A stretch of 60,241 bases of DNA from Candidatus Tiamatella incendiivivens (GTDB lineage: Archaea; Thermoproteota; Thermoprotei_A; Sulfolobales; Acidilobaceae), in NCBI GenBank assembly GCA_015522635.1, contig WALW01000023.1:1-60241 (forward strand), written 5' to 3'. The notes beneath the pieces were generated by a model. It did no database searches. It saw only the letters and a list, made by a program, of their open reading frames with translations, and was not told where the DNA came from. A program made the position numbers and the translations under genes. Numbering within the stretch: position 1 is the first letter of the stretch; each line of letters opens with the position of its first letter. This document shows, one piece after another, positions 25,159 to 33,421 of the stretch.

Positions 25159-27231
25159 ATGGTGAGGAAGCAGACTTCACATCGAACTAACAGTAATAGC
25201 TGTAAACTGAAGCCTGGATATACACTTGTTATTGCAGAGAAGCCTAAGGCTGCCAGCCGGATAGCATTAGCACTTAATGCCGGGAAGAAATGCTACTATG
25301 GTAGAGCCTCATATTATATAGATCAGTCCAGGCGTATTGTAATTGCTTCAGCTGCCGGACACTTATACGGTTTATACACTAAAAAGAGTGGGTATCCTGT
25401 TTTCACATACGAATGGATACCCATACATGAATATGAGAGAGGCACATATTATCTAAAGCCTTATTATAATTTGCTCTCGAGATTAACGAGAGACGCGGGA
25501 CTATATGTAAATGCTTGCGACTACGACATAGAGGGAAGTGTCATCGGATATATGGTCATAGCCAAAATGGGTGACCCGAATAGAGCTAAACGAATGAAAT
25601 ACTCAACACTGACGCAAGCTGAACTAAGGGTAGCTTGGAGAAAACTTGTACCTCTAGATACGGATATGGTGGAAGCAGGCATTGCAAGACACGAAGTAGA
25701 CTGGTTATGGGGAATCAATATAAGTAGAGCATTGATGGATCTAGCAAAAAGGACGACTGGACGCCGTATAATACTTAGTGCTGGCAGAGTTCAGAGCCCA
25801 ACTCTAGTTAAAGCTTATCAAGATTGGATGGAGAGGAGGCTATACGTACCTGATCCCGTCTTCGAAGTCATTGTATTCCTAGAAAAAGACGGGGTGAAAT
25901 TTAATGCTAAACTCATAGGTGACCCTGAAACTAGGAAGGAAGCATTAATGATAGCTGAACAAATCGGGCGAGACGGTAAGCTCCAGGTCTTATATGTGGA
26001 AAGGAAACCATATGAGAGAAAACCTCCTCCCCCGTTTAACCTCCCAGATCTACAGGCGGAAGCTTCGAGAATATACGGGTACAGTCCCAGTGAGACGCAG
26101 AAGCTAGCAGAGGATTTGTATTTAGCTGCTACAATAAGTTATCCGAGAACTAACAGCCAGAAACTACCAGCAACGATAGGATATAGAAACATTATAGGTA
26201 AGCTTGGATCGATATATAAGTACAAGGATTTCACAAAAAGCCTTCTCTCCAGGGATAAACTATACCCAAGGCAGGGGCCGAAAGAGGACCCAGCTCATCC
26301 AGCAATATATCCTACTGGCTATATATCAGGAGACCTCACACCAAGACACTATAGAATACATGATCTTATTGTGAGGCGATTCCTAGCAACATTCAGCGAC
26401 AACGCTCTCCTAGTGAGAACGGATTCGACATTAACAGATATCCATGGTAGATATAAATTCCAAGCAACTGGTACGAGCGTCGTAAGGCCAGGCTGGATGG
26501 AAATATACATCTTTTCCAGACCGGAGGAGAAGCCTATACCGCCGCTATCTGTAGGTGAACTTGTTGATGTAATGGATGTGAAAATGAAAACGGTATGGCC
26601 CAAGCCTACTGATCCGCCCATCAGGAAGATTAACCTTGTTAAGTGGATGGAAAAAGTTGGAATAGGAACAGAGGCAACTAGAGCGAGGATAGTTGATACA
26701 TTATACAGGAGAGGATATCTCAAGAGAGGAGGAATGGAAGACGAAGTGACTAATCTAGGTGTTGGTGTCGCGAGGCTTGTAATGAACGCCTTCCCCCAAC
26801 TGTCCACGCCTGATCTTACGAGGAAGCTTGAAGAAGACTTAGAATCCATAAGAATTGAGAGGAATACTAGGAGTAAAGTTGTCCTCGAAACTAGGAGAAT
26901 TATAACTAAACTGCTTGACTCCTATGAGGATCTACTGGAATCAGAAAAGGCTAATATTGTAGCGGAAGAGGCAGGACTAAGGATCCCTAAGATGAAATGC
27001 CGGTTATGTAACATGCCAGCTAAGACCGAGGTCAACGGTGTACCTTTATGTGACGTTCACTATGAGGCATACATAAAGCTCAAGAGAAGGCTTCCATCTC
27101 TCAAGTATCGGGTAGAATCTCCAGTTGATAGGTTGCTATCGAAAATCATTAGAGTCTCAGGGAGGTTTGTTGCTGACGTAGCGAAGGAAGCCCTCCGAGA
27201 TAAAAAGCTTTATACCGAGCTTAGTGCTTGA
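25159..27231 (+). CDS. DNA topoisomerase IA (topoisomerase III-like)
   Basis: Type IA topoisomerase of about 690 residues that relaxes negative supercoils and decatenates single-stranded junctions. TOPRIM domain opens with TLVIAEKPKAASRIALAL, followed by the acidic CDYDIEGSVIG, and the active-site tyrosine lies in ATISYPRTNS. A single zinc ribbon near the C-terminus is CRLCNMPAK ... LCDVH. ATG 25159 was chosen because of the TATA box at 25114 and GGAGAG just upstream. This is a second type IA enzyme 1.6 kb from reverse gyrase. The 3' end overlaps the converging signal peptidase gene by 11 bases. Confidence 0.93.
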   Translation: MVRKQTSHRTNSNSCKLKPGYTLVIAEKPKAASRIALALNAGKKCYYGRASYYIDQSRRIVIASAAGHLYGLYTKKSGYPVFTYEWIPIHEYERGTYYLKPYYNLLSRLTRDAGLYVNACDYDIEGSVIGYMVIAKMGDPNRAKRMKYSTLTQAELRVAWRKLVPLDTDMVEAGIARHEVDWLWGINISRALMDLAKRTTGRRIILSAGRVQSPTLVKAYQDWMERRLYVPDPVFEVIVFLEKDGVKFNAKLIGDPETRKEALMIAEQIGRDGKLQVLYVERKPYERKPPPPFNLPDLQAEASRIYGYSPSETQKLAEDLYLAATISYPRTNSQKLPATIGYRNIIGKLGSIYKYKDFTKSLLSRDKLYPRQGPKEDPAHPAIYPTGYISGDLTPRHYRIHDLIVRRFLATFSDNALLVRTDSTLTDIHGRYKFQATGTSVVRPGWMEIYIFSRPEEKPIPPLSVGELVDVMDVKMKTVWPKPTDPPIRKINLVKWMEKVGIGTEATRARIVDTLYRRGYLKRGGMEDEVTNLGVGVARLVMNAFPQLSTPDLTRKLEEDLESIRIERNTRSKVVLETRRIITKLLDSYEDLLESEKANIVAEEAGLRIPKMKCRLCNMPAKTEVNGVPLCDVHYEAYIKLKRRLPSLKYRVESPVDRLLSKIIRVSGRFVADVAKEALRDKKLYTELSA

Positions 27232-27682
27232 AGCTAAGCAAACCCAGATACGGGATCTTGAATACCGAGCCGTGAATAGTTAGTACTACACCCTTAATCC
27301 TCCCATAGGATATACCTATACAACTACCCCACATTCTATCATACTGGTACTGATCTTCAATACCATTGTTATCCCCCCATACACGGTAATAGTAAACCCC
27401 ATTATATCTACATGAACTGATTACTCTGTGAATAATATAGTTACCAGTCTTGCTCTTGTAGACAACTATATCACCAGGCTTTATTTCTTCAGGATTTTTG
27501 TGAATAAGCATAACCATATCGCCTGTTCTGAGGAGGGGGTACATACTGTATCCTCTTACAACCGCTATCGAAGTTTTTGTCCCCGTGAATACAGGTAGCC
27601 AGTAATTCATTGTCAACACTAGTACCAAGATAACTATTGTAGCGGCATAACCAGCTATCTCAACTCTGCTAGGCTTCTCCAA
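27221..27682 (-). CDS. Signal peptidase I (archaeal type)
   Basis: Membrane serine protease that removes signal peptides, 153 residues. One N-terminal membrane helix (about residues 9-31), catalytic serine in GYSMYPLLRTGDMV (residue about 46), the archaeal histidine in place of lysine in NYIIHRVI, and Asp in the VWGDNNG segment. Start is a TTG. The gene converges on the topoisomerase gene with an 11-base overlap. It would process secreted proteins such as the surface protein at 29341. Confidence 0.9.
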   Translation of the reverse strand: MEKPSRVEIAGYAATIVILVLVLTMNYWLPVFTGTKTSIAVVRGYSMYPLLRTGDMVMLIHKNPEEIKPGDIVVYKSKTGNYIIHRVISSCRYNGVYYYRVWGDNNGIEDQYQYDRMWGSCIGISYGRIKGVVLTIHGSVFKIPYLGLLSFKH

Positions 27683-27745
27683 TGTTCAACACCATAAACC
27701 AGATTATATAGAATAGATTAAACTACAAATTAAGGTGTTACCCTT

Positions 27746-28390
27746 TTGACTATTAGGGTAATGAGTAAGCTTGCTGGCATCCCTGTGGAGATCATGGAAA
27801 TAAAGATTAACGCCAATCCCAACATTTGCAATTCAATAAATATCGACGAAGTTTCCCGTAGAATCACATCAAATTATCCCTCACCCCGAGATATAACTGG
27901 GGATCCCAGAGTCAGGGAGTATAGGAGAACATTATGGAGTTTCAAAATAGATCCGACGAAAACCAGGCCTAGTCCCGAGGCTCTTCTCCGGAGACTAGTT
28001 AGAGGAAAAGGGTTTCCCCTAGTTAATTGCGCTGTAGATATGGTCAACTTGGCAAGTATGGAGTATATCGTTTGTATAGGATTGTACGATAGAAGAAAAC
28101 TCCCTTCCAAACATATCATCCTAAAAACCTCCTCTGGGTCACAGACATTCTATCTCCTCGGTGGAAATGAGAGGATACTACCGGTAGGAGTGCCGATAGT
28201 AGTCTCCGGTGATATAGTAATACACCAATACTCAAGTAGGGATTCCAGATTAACCTCTGTAGACTATTCTAGCGAATATCTAGTAGCTATAGCATATGGA
28301 CACCTAGGAGATGACCCAGAATATCTAAAGGAATCGCTTAACAGGTTCAAGGAACTCATAGACATGTGCGGTTGCCTTAAAGAGTTATAA
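27746..28390 (+). CDS. B3/B4 tRNA-binding domain protein
   Basis: A 214-residue stand-alone relative of the B3/B4 domain of phenylalanyl-tRNA synthetase beta (COG3382). Typical blocks are RPSPEALLRRLVRGKGFPLVNCAVD (cited only as residues 73-97), the LPVGVPIVVSGD turn, and the C-terminal AYGHLGDDPEYL. In the synthetase this domain edits mischarged tyrosine; stand-alone copies are of unproven function, possibly binding or editing tRNA or amino acids. TTG 27746 with AAGGTGT upstream was used; ATG 27761 is an alternative. Confidence 0.82.
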   Translation: MTIRVMSKLAGIPVEIMEIKINANPNICNSINIDEVSRRITSNYPSPRDITGDPRVREYRRTLWSFKIDPTKTRPSPEALLRRLVRGKGFPLVNCAVDMVNLASMEYIVCIGLYDRRKLPSKHIILKTSSGSQTFYLLGGNERILPVGVPIVVSGDIVIHQYSSRDSRLTSVDYSSEYLVAIAYGHLGDDPEYLKESLNRFKELIDMCGCLKEL

Positions 28391-28431
28391 TACTCTTAGA
28401 ACATTTTAATGCCAAGCAGAGGTTGGGGTGA

Positions 28432-29226
28432 ATGGATACTTTTGGGATCTATAAGATACTATATAAGGTAGCTGGCGAAGCTGCAGGCTTAGTTAGAGAG
28501 CGATTCTGGGATGATTCCTCTAGAGAAATGATTGCAGAAGACACTATGAAGATAGATTTGGAAAGCGAGCAGTATATAGTTGACTCTCTTAGAAGTGAGG
28601 GCATTTCAGGCAAATTCATAGCTGAAGAAACCGGAGTAACCGAATACCAGGGCAGCTATAAGATTATCATAGATCCCCTGGATGGAAGCAGAAATTACAA
28701 AAGAGGAATCCCTTGGTTTAGTATAAGTATAGCCGTTGCTCCCAAAGAAGGCTCCCTGAAAGACGTTATAGCCGGAATCGTCTATCCACCTCTGGGAATT
28801 GAACCGTTAGGATTCGCTAAAGGCCTAGGATGCTATAGAGGATTAGTGGAGACTAAGGCGAAAAAGGGGTCAGAATATGTTTTTGTATATGTAGATAACC
28901 CTGAAGCATACAGATTGATGGGAGAGGGCTTCTCGAAACTTAAAGGTAAAGTTGTCAGAAGCATGGGAAGTGCTGCTCTAGAAATCGGTCTGACAGGAAT
29001 AGGAGTAGGATATGCTTTCATAGATTTACGGGCCAAGTTGCGTGTAGTAGATGTAGCTGCAGCAAGTGGAATAGTATGGGAGTGCGGCGGGACTATTCAT
29101 ATGCTACCGGGAGTAGAGCTTGATGCTCCTCTGAGAAACATCGAACGTTTCAAAATGGTTAACGCTAGCCTAGAAAAGGAATTTGTCGAGTACTGGGATA
29201 CTATAGGAGGTAAAGAACTGCAATAA
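28432..29226 (+). CDS. Inositol monophosphatase/FBPase-family phosphatase
   Basis: Li+-sensitive-type sugar phosphatase family, 264 residues. Metal ligands are visible in IAEETG, the signature IIDPLDGSRNY (Ser where most members have Thr), and the C-terminal VVDVAAASGIVWECGG. Archaeal members dephosphorylate inositol-1-phosphate and often also fructose-1,6-bisphosphate; which applies here is open. ATG start with GGGGTGA upstream. Lies 41 bases after the B3/B4 gene on the same strand. Confidence 0.88.
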   Translation: MDTFGIYKILYKVAGEAAGLVRERFWDDSSREMIAEDTMKIDLESEQYIVDSLRSEGISGKFIAEETGVTEYQGSYKIIIDPLDGSRNYKRGIPWFSISIAVAPKEGSLKDVIAGIVYPPLGIEPLGFAKGLGCYRGLVETKAKKGSEYVFVYVDNPEAYRLMGEGFSKLKGKVVRSMGSAALEIGLTGIGVGYAFIDLRAKLRVVDVAAASGIVWECGGTIHMLPGVELDAPLRNIERFKMVNASLEKEFVEYWDTIGGKELQ

Positions 29227-29272
29227 TATCTATATAATGTTTTAACTATTTAATATATAAAACAAACGTACT

Positions 29273-29286
29273 AAATATATAATAAC
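29273..29286 (+). promoter_or_regulatory. TATA-like elements upstream of the surface protein
   Basis: The 114-base gap 29227-29340 is extremely AT-rich and holds several box-A-like elements (near 29258-29270, 29273-29286 and 29319-29329). The middle one would give a leader of about 36 bases before GTG 29341 with its GGTGAT ribosome site at 29330. Confidence 0.4.
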
Positions 29287-29340
29287 TCTATCAGCTATTT
29301 TTCTTTAATAGATAAAAGCAATATAAATAGGTGATTGTTC

Positions 29341-31485
29341 GTGGAACGTAAAATAGGAATTATCTCAGTTATCCTGCTATTTATGCTGGTAATCCAACCG
29401 CTAATAGTGTACCAGTCATCAGCTGATACAAACACCAACCACATCATAATAAAGGCAGAGATGAATGACAAGCAGACAGTCCTTCACATAGACTCAAAAC
29501 TCTACGGTGAAAACGCGAAGAAACTCGCTTCACATAACAACCTCGCAGGAATGAGTAGATCATATGAACTCAACATATTCTACAATTCGACGACAGTCCA
29601 TCTAAACGGAACCATACAGGTGTTAAAGAATATAACATCAATATCCCAAGGCATACAAACATCAGGGCCAACGGGGCAAGGAATGAGATTTGGCAGTGTT
29701 GAAAATCTAACAATAGGAGTAAAGGCCCATCTCGAGTACATACCGCAAACTAATATGACTGATATAAACTACCAAGGACAAGCAAAATTCGACGTTAAAT
29801 CCAATCAAACAGGAGGCCATTACATAGTAGGATTTACCGGAAAAGAAGCCAGGAATACCACCTTAGTAATTAATAATGTTAACCTAGCCATAAACCACTC
29901 CTTCCAAATGACAGCTAATATGTCAGTACCGGAAGCAGGCGGCATGGGGGGATCATCCATACCTTCGACGGGAACGACAGTAACAGCTCATACGTATGTT
30001 TATATTTATAGAAATACACTGATAGTCAATAACAGTAGCAATAGCCGCACCCACATAAAAATAATAACTGACGACTCAGCTGACTGGTTTGTTGTTCAAG
30101 GTATAGCTTTGATGATGAAGTATCAAGGAGCGAATGTAACAATGCCACCGATGGGTCAGTTACCTATAGTTGGACGGCAAAACGTTACAGTGATTATAGA
30201 TATGAGTAAATCAGCTCAATTGAACTTCCATATGATCAATGCCACTGAACTAAACATACTGAACGAGACGCATCCTGGCCCATTTACTGCTGATGCCGTT
30301 ATAAATGTCTCAGAAGACTCTACCGGGTATCTAGTTAAAATCGATGTTAACGGGAAGGGAGACTTCAGTAATGGTGTTCTTTACCCGCAATTCGGTGTAG
30401 ACGCCACGTATATGAATGTCCATGCAGAGGGATCTAGAGTTCATGGATCAATAGAGCAAGTAATTGTTGGAAATGTTAAACTAAAGCAGGAGGATCCCGG
30501 ATTAGTCTTCCTAGGAGTAAAACATGCTATGATGAAGTCCTACGCGGAAGTAGGCTACAATGGTACCGTTGAGTATTCATTTAAGTCGGATACTGATAAT
30601 ATGAAATTCCTACTAGATAATAATGAATACACTCAAATAACATTTACATCAGAAAACGCTACCAAGCTACCAGAGCTCAAGTTAAAGTACAATGGAACAG
30701 TTATAGGCGGGGCAAACGGTATTTTAGAATTAGTTGTCCTTCAGCACATACCGAAAGCATCAGTGATAATTCCATCAGTAAAGAACATGAGCAAAGTAGT
30801 AATTAGAGCAGGAGAATCCGATTCGCTGGTAATACATCCTAAAGGAGGCATTCACGCAGCTAAAGAAGTATTAGTTAATATAACAATTGCCGGTAAACAC
30901 CAAGTATTAATGCAGCTGGAACCGGGAACAGATGTTTCTGGCGATATAAACATAACTGTAATAAATAATCCGGGAGAAATACAAGGTGTACCAGAAGGCT
31001 ATGGACTTGCTGGTCCAGCATATAATGTTAATGCGAACGTGCAGGGTAAAGTAATGCTTGGAATAAAGGTTGACAAAGGTGATCTCAACTCAGTACTTAT
31101 CCTATGGGTGCATGGATCAGGGTCAAACAAGAAGGTAGAAATACTTCATCCGGTAAAAACTGATGAACAATCAAGAATGGTGTTCGTACTAGTGCCTGGA
31201 TTCAGCACATTTATACCAATAATGCCTATGACCGCAACGACCTCGACATCTTCTCCGCAGCCTACTGAGTCTACAGGAACAGAGACCTCGACAAGTATCT
31301 CGACTCAAACCAGTACCCAGACCTCGACATGTTCAACATGTACTTCAACAAGTTCTCCTATTCAAACCGGATCTTCAAGCACTACAGGAACCTCAGGAGC
31401 GAAGTCTAACACTGGAGTAATCGCTGGAGTTATACTAGTAATAATAATTTTAGCATTCGCTGGCTACTACCTAGCTAAGCGCTAG
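29341..31485 (+). CDS. Large secreted, membrane-anchored surface protein
   Basis: About 714 residues. It has an N-terminal signal peptide (basic start, then ISVILLFMLVIQPLIVY), a long beta-rich ectodomain, a Ser/Thr-rich stalk of about 60 residues and one C-terminal membrane helix (GVIAGVILVIIILAFAGYYL) with a basic end (AKR). I count about 22 N-x-S/T sequons, so heavy N-glycosylation is likely. The stalk contains an odd Cys-x2-Cys (TCSTCTS). GTG 29341 was chosen over TTG 29335 because GGTGAT is optimally spaced. No enzyme motif seen; S-layer or adhesin-type role is a guess. The end overlaps the converging rimI gene by 15 bases. Confidence 0.8.
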   Translation: MERKIGIISVILLFMLVIQPLIVYQSSADTNTNHIIIKAEMNDKQTVLHIDSKLYGENAKKLASHNNLAGMSRSYELNIFYNSTTVHLNGTIQVLKNITSISQGIQTSGPTGQGMRFGSVENLTIGVKAHLEYIPQTNMTDINYQGQAKFDVKSNQTGGHYIVGFTGKEARNTTLVINNVNLAINHSFQMTANMSVPEAGGMGGSSIPSTGTTVTAHTYVYIYRNTLIVNNSSNSRTHIKIITDDSADWFVVQGIALMMKYQGANVTMPPMGQLPIVGRQNVTVIIDMSKSAQLNFHMINATELNILNETHPGPFTADAVINVSEDSTGYLVKIDVNGKGDFSNGVLYPQFGVDATYMNVHAEGSRVHGSIEQVIVGNVKLKQEDPGLVFLGVKHAMMKSYAEVGYNGTVEYSFKSDTDNMKFLLDNNEYTQITFTSENATKLPELKLKYNGTVIGGANGILELVVLQHIPKASVIIPSVKNMSKVVIRAGESDSLVIHPKGGIHAAKEVLVNITIAGKHQVLMQLEPGTDVSGDINITVINNPGEIQGVPEGYGLAGPAYNVNANVQGKVMLGIKVDKGDLNSVLILWVHGSGSNKKVEILHPVKTDEQSRMVFVLVPGFSTFIPIMPMTATTSTSSPQPTESTGTETSTSISTQTSTQTSTCSTCTSTSSPIQTGSSSTTGTSGAKSNTGVIAGVILVIIILAFAGYYLAKR

Positions 31486-31935
31486 CTCTTTCACCATGAC
31501 CAATGCATCCATACCATCTCTGTAATATTTTTTCTTTACGCCATTAATCTTATATATGTTCTCCTTGTAGAACCTAATTGCATTGTAATTATCCGCCCTA
31601 ACTTCGAGGTAAAAAGTTATTGCACCTAATGATTTTAGCTCAGCTTCAAGCCTGGACAAGAGAAGAGCCCCGACTCTTTTTCTCCTATAATCTTTTCTGA
31701 CTGCAATGTTCAATACATGGCCGAATCCTCCTTTCTCAACAATGCCTATGGCATAACCGATGATTTCGCTGGCATCGTAAACCAGGAATCTCGCTGTGTC
31801 TAGATGTAAGAAGAAGCCTAGGGCGATGGGATGCCACGCGTCGTCCCCAAAAACTTCTAATTCTATCCTGTAAATTTCCGGCAAATCCTTGTTTGTAGCT
31901 CTTCTTATCCTGGTGTTCCCAATCATTGTTATCAT
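31471..31935 (-). CDS. rimI: RimI-type protein N-terminal acetyltransferase
   Basis: A 154-residue GNAT enzyme of the archaeal Ard1/RimI type, which acetylates N-termini of proteins. CoA-binding loop YRRKRVGALLL, the substrate-strand block GFGHVLNIAVRK, and the C-terminal RADNYNAIRFY with KKKYYRDGMDAL are diagnostic. It is more similar to RimI than to the tandem GNATs at 6145-7108. It converges on and overlaps the surface-protein gene and is divergent from pelota. Confidence 0.9.
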   Translation of the reverse strand: MITMIGNTRIRRATNKDLPEIYRIELEVFGDDAWHPIALGFFLHLDTARFLVYDASEIIGYAIGIVEKGGFGHVLNIAVRKDYRRKRVGALLLSRLEAELKSLGAITFYLEVRADNYNAIRFYKENIYKINGVKKKYYRDGMDALVMVKELALS

Positions 31936-31992
31936 CTAGTGCTCTAATTATAATTAGACTTAATGTATCATTAATTACCGTCGGACTATGGT

Positions 31993-33087
31993 GTGCTAGG
32001 GTTGCAGGTGGAGCAACTGAATAAGAAAGGGCGGAGTGTTAGGTTAAAGCTAGAGTCTGAGGAGGATCTATGGATACTTAGAACATTACTGAGAGGCGGA
32101 GATATAGTTACGGCGAAGACTACTAGGGACGTCAAAGTGTCTGAGACAGGTGAGGCTGAAAGGAGGCCTATGATACTAACAGTCAAAGTGAGAGGGGTAG
32201 AGTTCCAGCCTTTCTCAGGTAGCCTAAGGGTTAAGGGGGTGATTATAGAAGGTCCTGAAAGGTACGGTCTGAGAGGATCATGGCATTCGTTTAACTTTAA
32301 ACCTGGTATGGAGCTCGAGGTTGAGAAACCTAATGGTTGGAGTAGGAGGGATCTTGAGAGGGCTTCTAAAAAAACGTATGGAGGCAAGGCTATTGTAGCT
32401 GCCGTGGATTATGACGAGTATGCTATAGGTCTTGTTAGTGTTCAAGGCATTAAGATTCTAGAGGAGTCTGAAATATATTTACCTGGTAAGGATGATCCTA
32501 GTAGAGATCAGGTTTTGGAGAAAGAACTGGCTGCCTTGGCTCGTAGAATAGTAGAGCATACTCCGCGATATAATGCGGATGCTATTGTTTTGGTCGGCCC
32601 AGGGTTCTTGAAGGAAATGTTAGCAGGACGTGTAAGGGAACTTGTTCCAGGTAAGAAGGTGTTAGTGGATAATACTAGTATGGGCGGTGTTAAGGGTGTG
32701 GAGGAGGCTTTGAAGAGGGATAGAATAGCAGAGGCTCTCGGGGAGGTTGAAGCGGTTAGAGCTGAAGGGATTATTGAGGAATTTAACAGGTTACTCGTCA
32801 AGGACCACGATCTCATCGCCTATACACCTGCTGATGTCTCTCGAGTATCCCGTATTGGAGCTGTCAAGAAACTCGTTATAGTTGACGAACTGCTCTATTC
32901 TCCAGAGGATACTACTAGAATGCTTGTAGAAGAGATCTTGGAGAATGCAGAGAAATACAGGGCTGATGTTATAATAGTACCTGCCAAATCACCCGTTGCC
33001 CGCAGACTACTGCCTCTCGGAGGTGTGATTGCTATACTTAGATATAGGATTACCGGAGACGCTAGATTAAGTACCGATAAGGGTTAA
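31993..33087 (+). CDS. pelA: mRNA surveillance protein pelota (aPelota/Dom34)
   Basis: Ribosome-rescue factor that recognises stalled ribosomes with ABCE1 and aEF1A. 364 residues in the usual three domains: N-terminal Sm-like domain with EEDLWILRTLLRGGDIV, a central domain starting at AIVAAVDYDEYAIG (about residue 136), and a C-terminal eRF1-like domain with LVIVDELLYSPE. GTG 31993 was used; TTG 32002 and GTG 32008 are also possible. It overlaps the converging Lrp-type gene by 21 bases. Confidence 0.93.
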   Translation: MLGLQVEQLNKKGRSVRLKLESEEDLWILRTLLRGGDIVTAKTTRDVKVSETGEAERRPMILTVKVRGVEFQPFSGSLRVKGVIIEGPERYGLRGSWHSFNFKPGMELEVEKPNGWSRRDLERASKKTYGGKAIVAAVDYDEYAIGLVSVQGIKILEESEIYLPGKDDPSRDQVLEKELAALARRIVEHTPRYNADAIVLVGPGFLKEMLAGRVRELVPGKKVLVDNTSMGGVKGVEEALKRDRIAEALGEVEAVRAEGIIEEFNRLLVKDHDLIAYTPADVSRVSRIGAVKKLVIVDELLYSPEDTTRMLVEEILENAEKYRADVIIVPAKSPVARRLLPLGGVIAILRYRITGDARLSTDKG

Positions 33088-33321
33088 ACTGGTAAGTACT
33101 CCCTTTAAACTCCTCATCTTTGTTATGATCTTGTCTATTTCCCTCAAAGAAGAAGCCTTCACCTTAACTACAACGTCAAACTGACCATAAGTCACCCTGA
33201 CATCTTCGACGTTATCCTTAAATTCCTTTTTTACGGCCTCCGCGACCTCGTGTTCCTTTGCCACTTCAGTGTTTATTAGAACATACGCGATTATCTGTTC
33301 CTCCAACTTTTTTCCCACCAA
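33067..33321 (-). CDS. Stand-alone Lrp/AsnC ligand-binding (RAM) domain protein
   Basis: An 84-residue protein comprising only the effector-binding domain of Lrp/AsnC regulators: AYVLINTEVAKEHEVAEAV, then VRVTYGQFDVVVKVKA, then a C-terminal strand. There is no DNA-binding helix-turn-helix. Such proteins bind amino acids and can form mixed oligomers with full Lrp regulators. Divergent from valS, with about 100 AT-rich bases between them. Confidence 0.88.
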   Translation of the reverse strand: MVGKKLEEQIIAYVLINTEVAKEHEVAEAVKKEFKDNVEDVRVTYGQFDVVVKVKASSLREIDKIITKMRSLKGVLTSLTLIGT

Positions 33322-33421
33322 TTTCCCTTTAATTAATTTAATTTAACAATAAAAGGTTACTTTCACGGGATTGATTAATATTCTACTCTAATACGTATAC
33401 AATCCCCGGGGTGCTGTCTGA

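Noticed and set aside
26349-26849. Long open frame antisense within the topoisomerase gene
   Set aside because: Shadow of a well-supported gene, with low-complexity Ser/Thr-rich translation.
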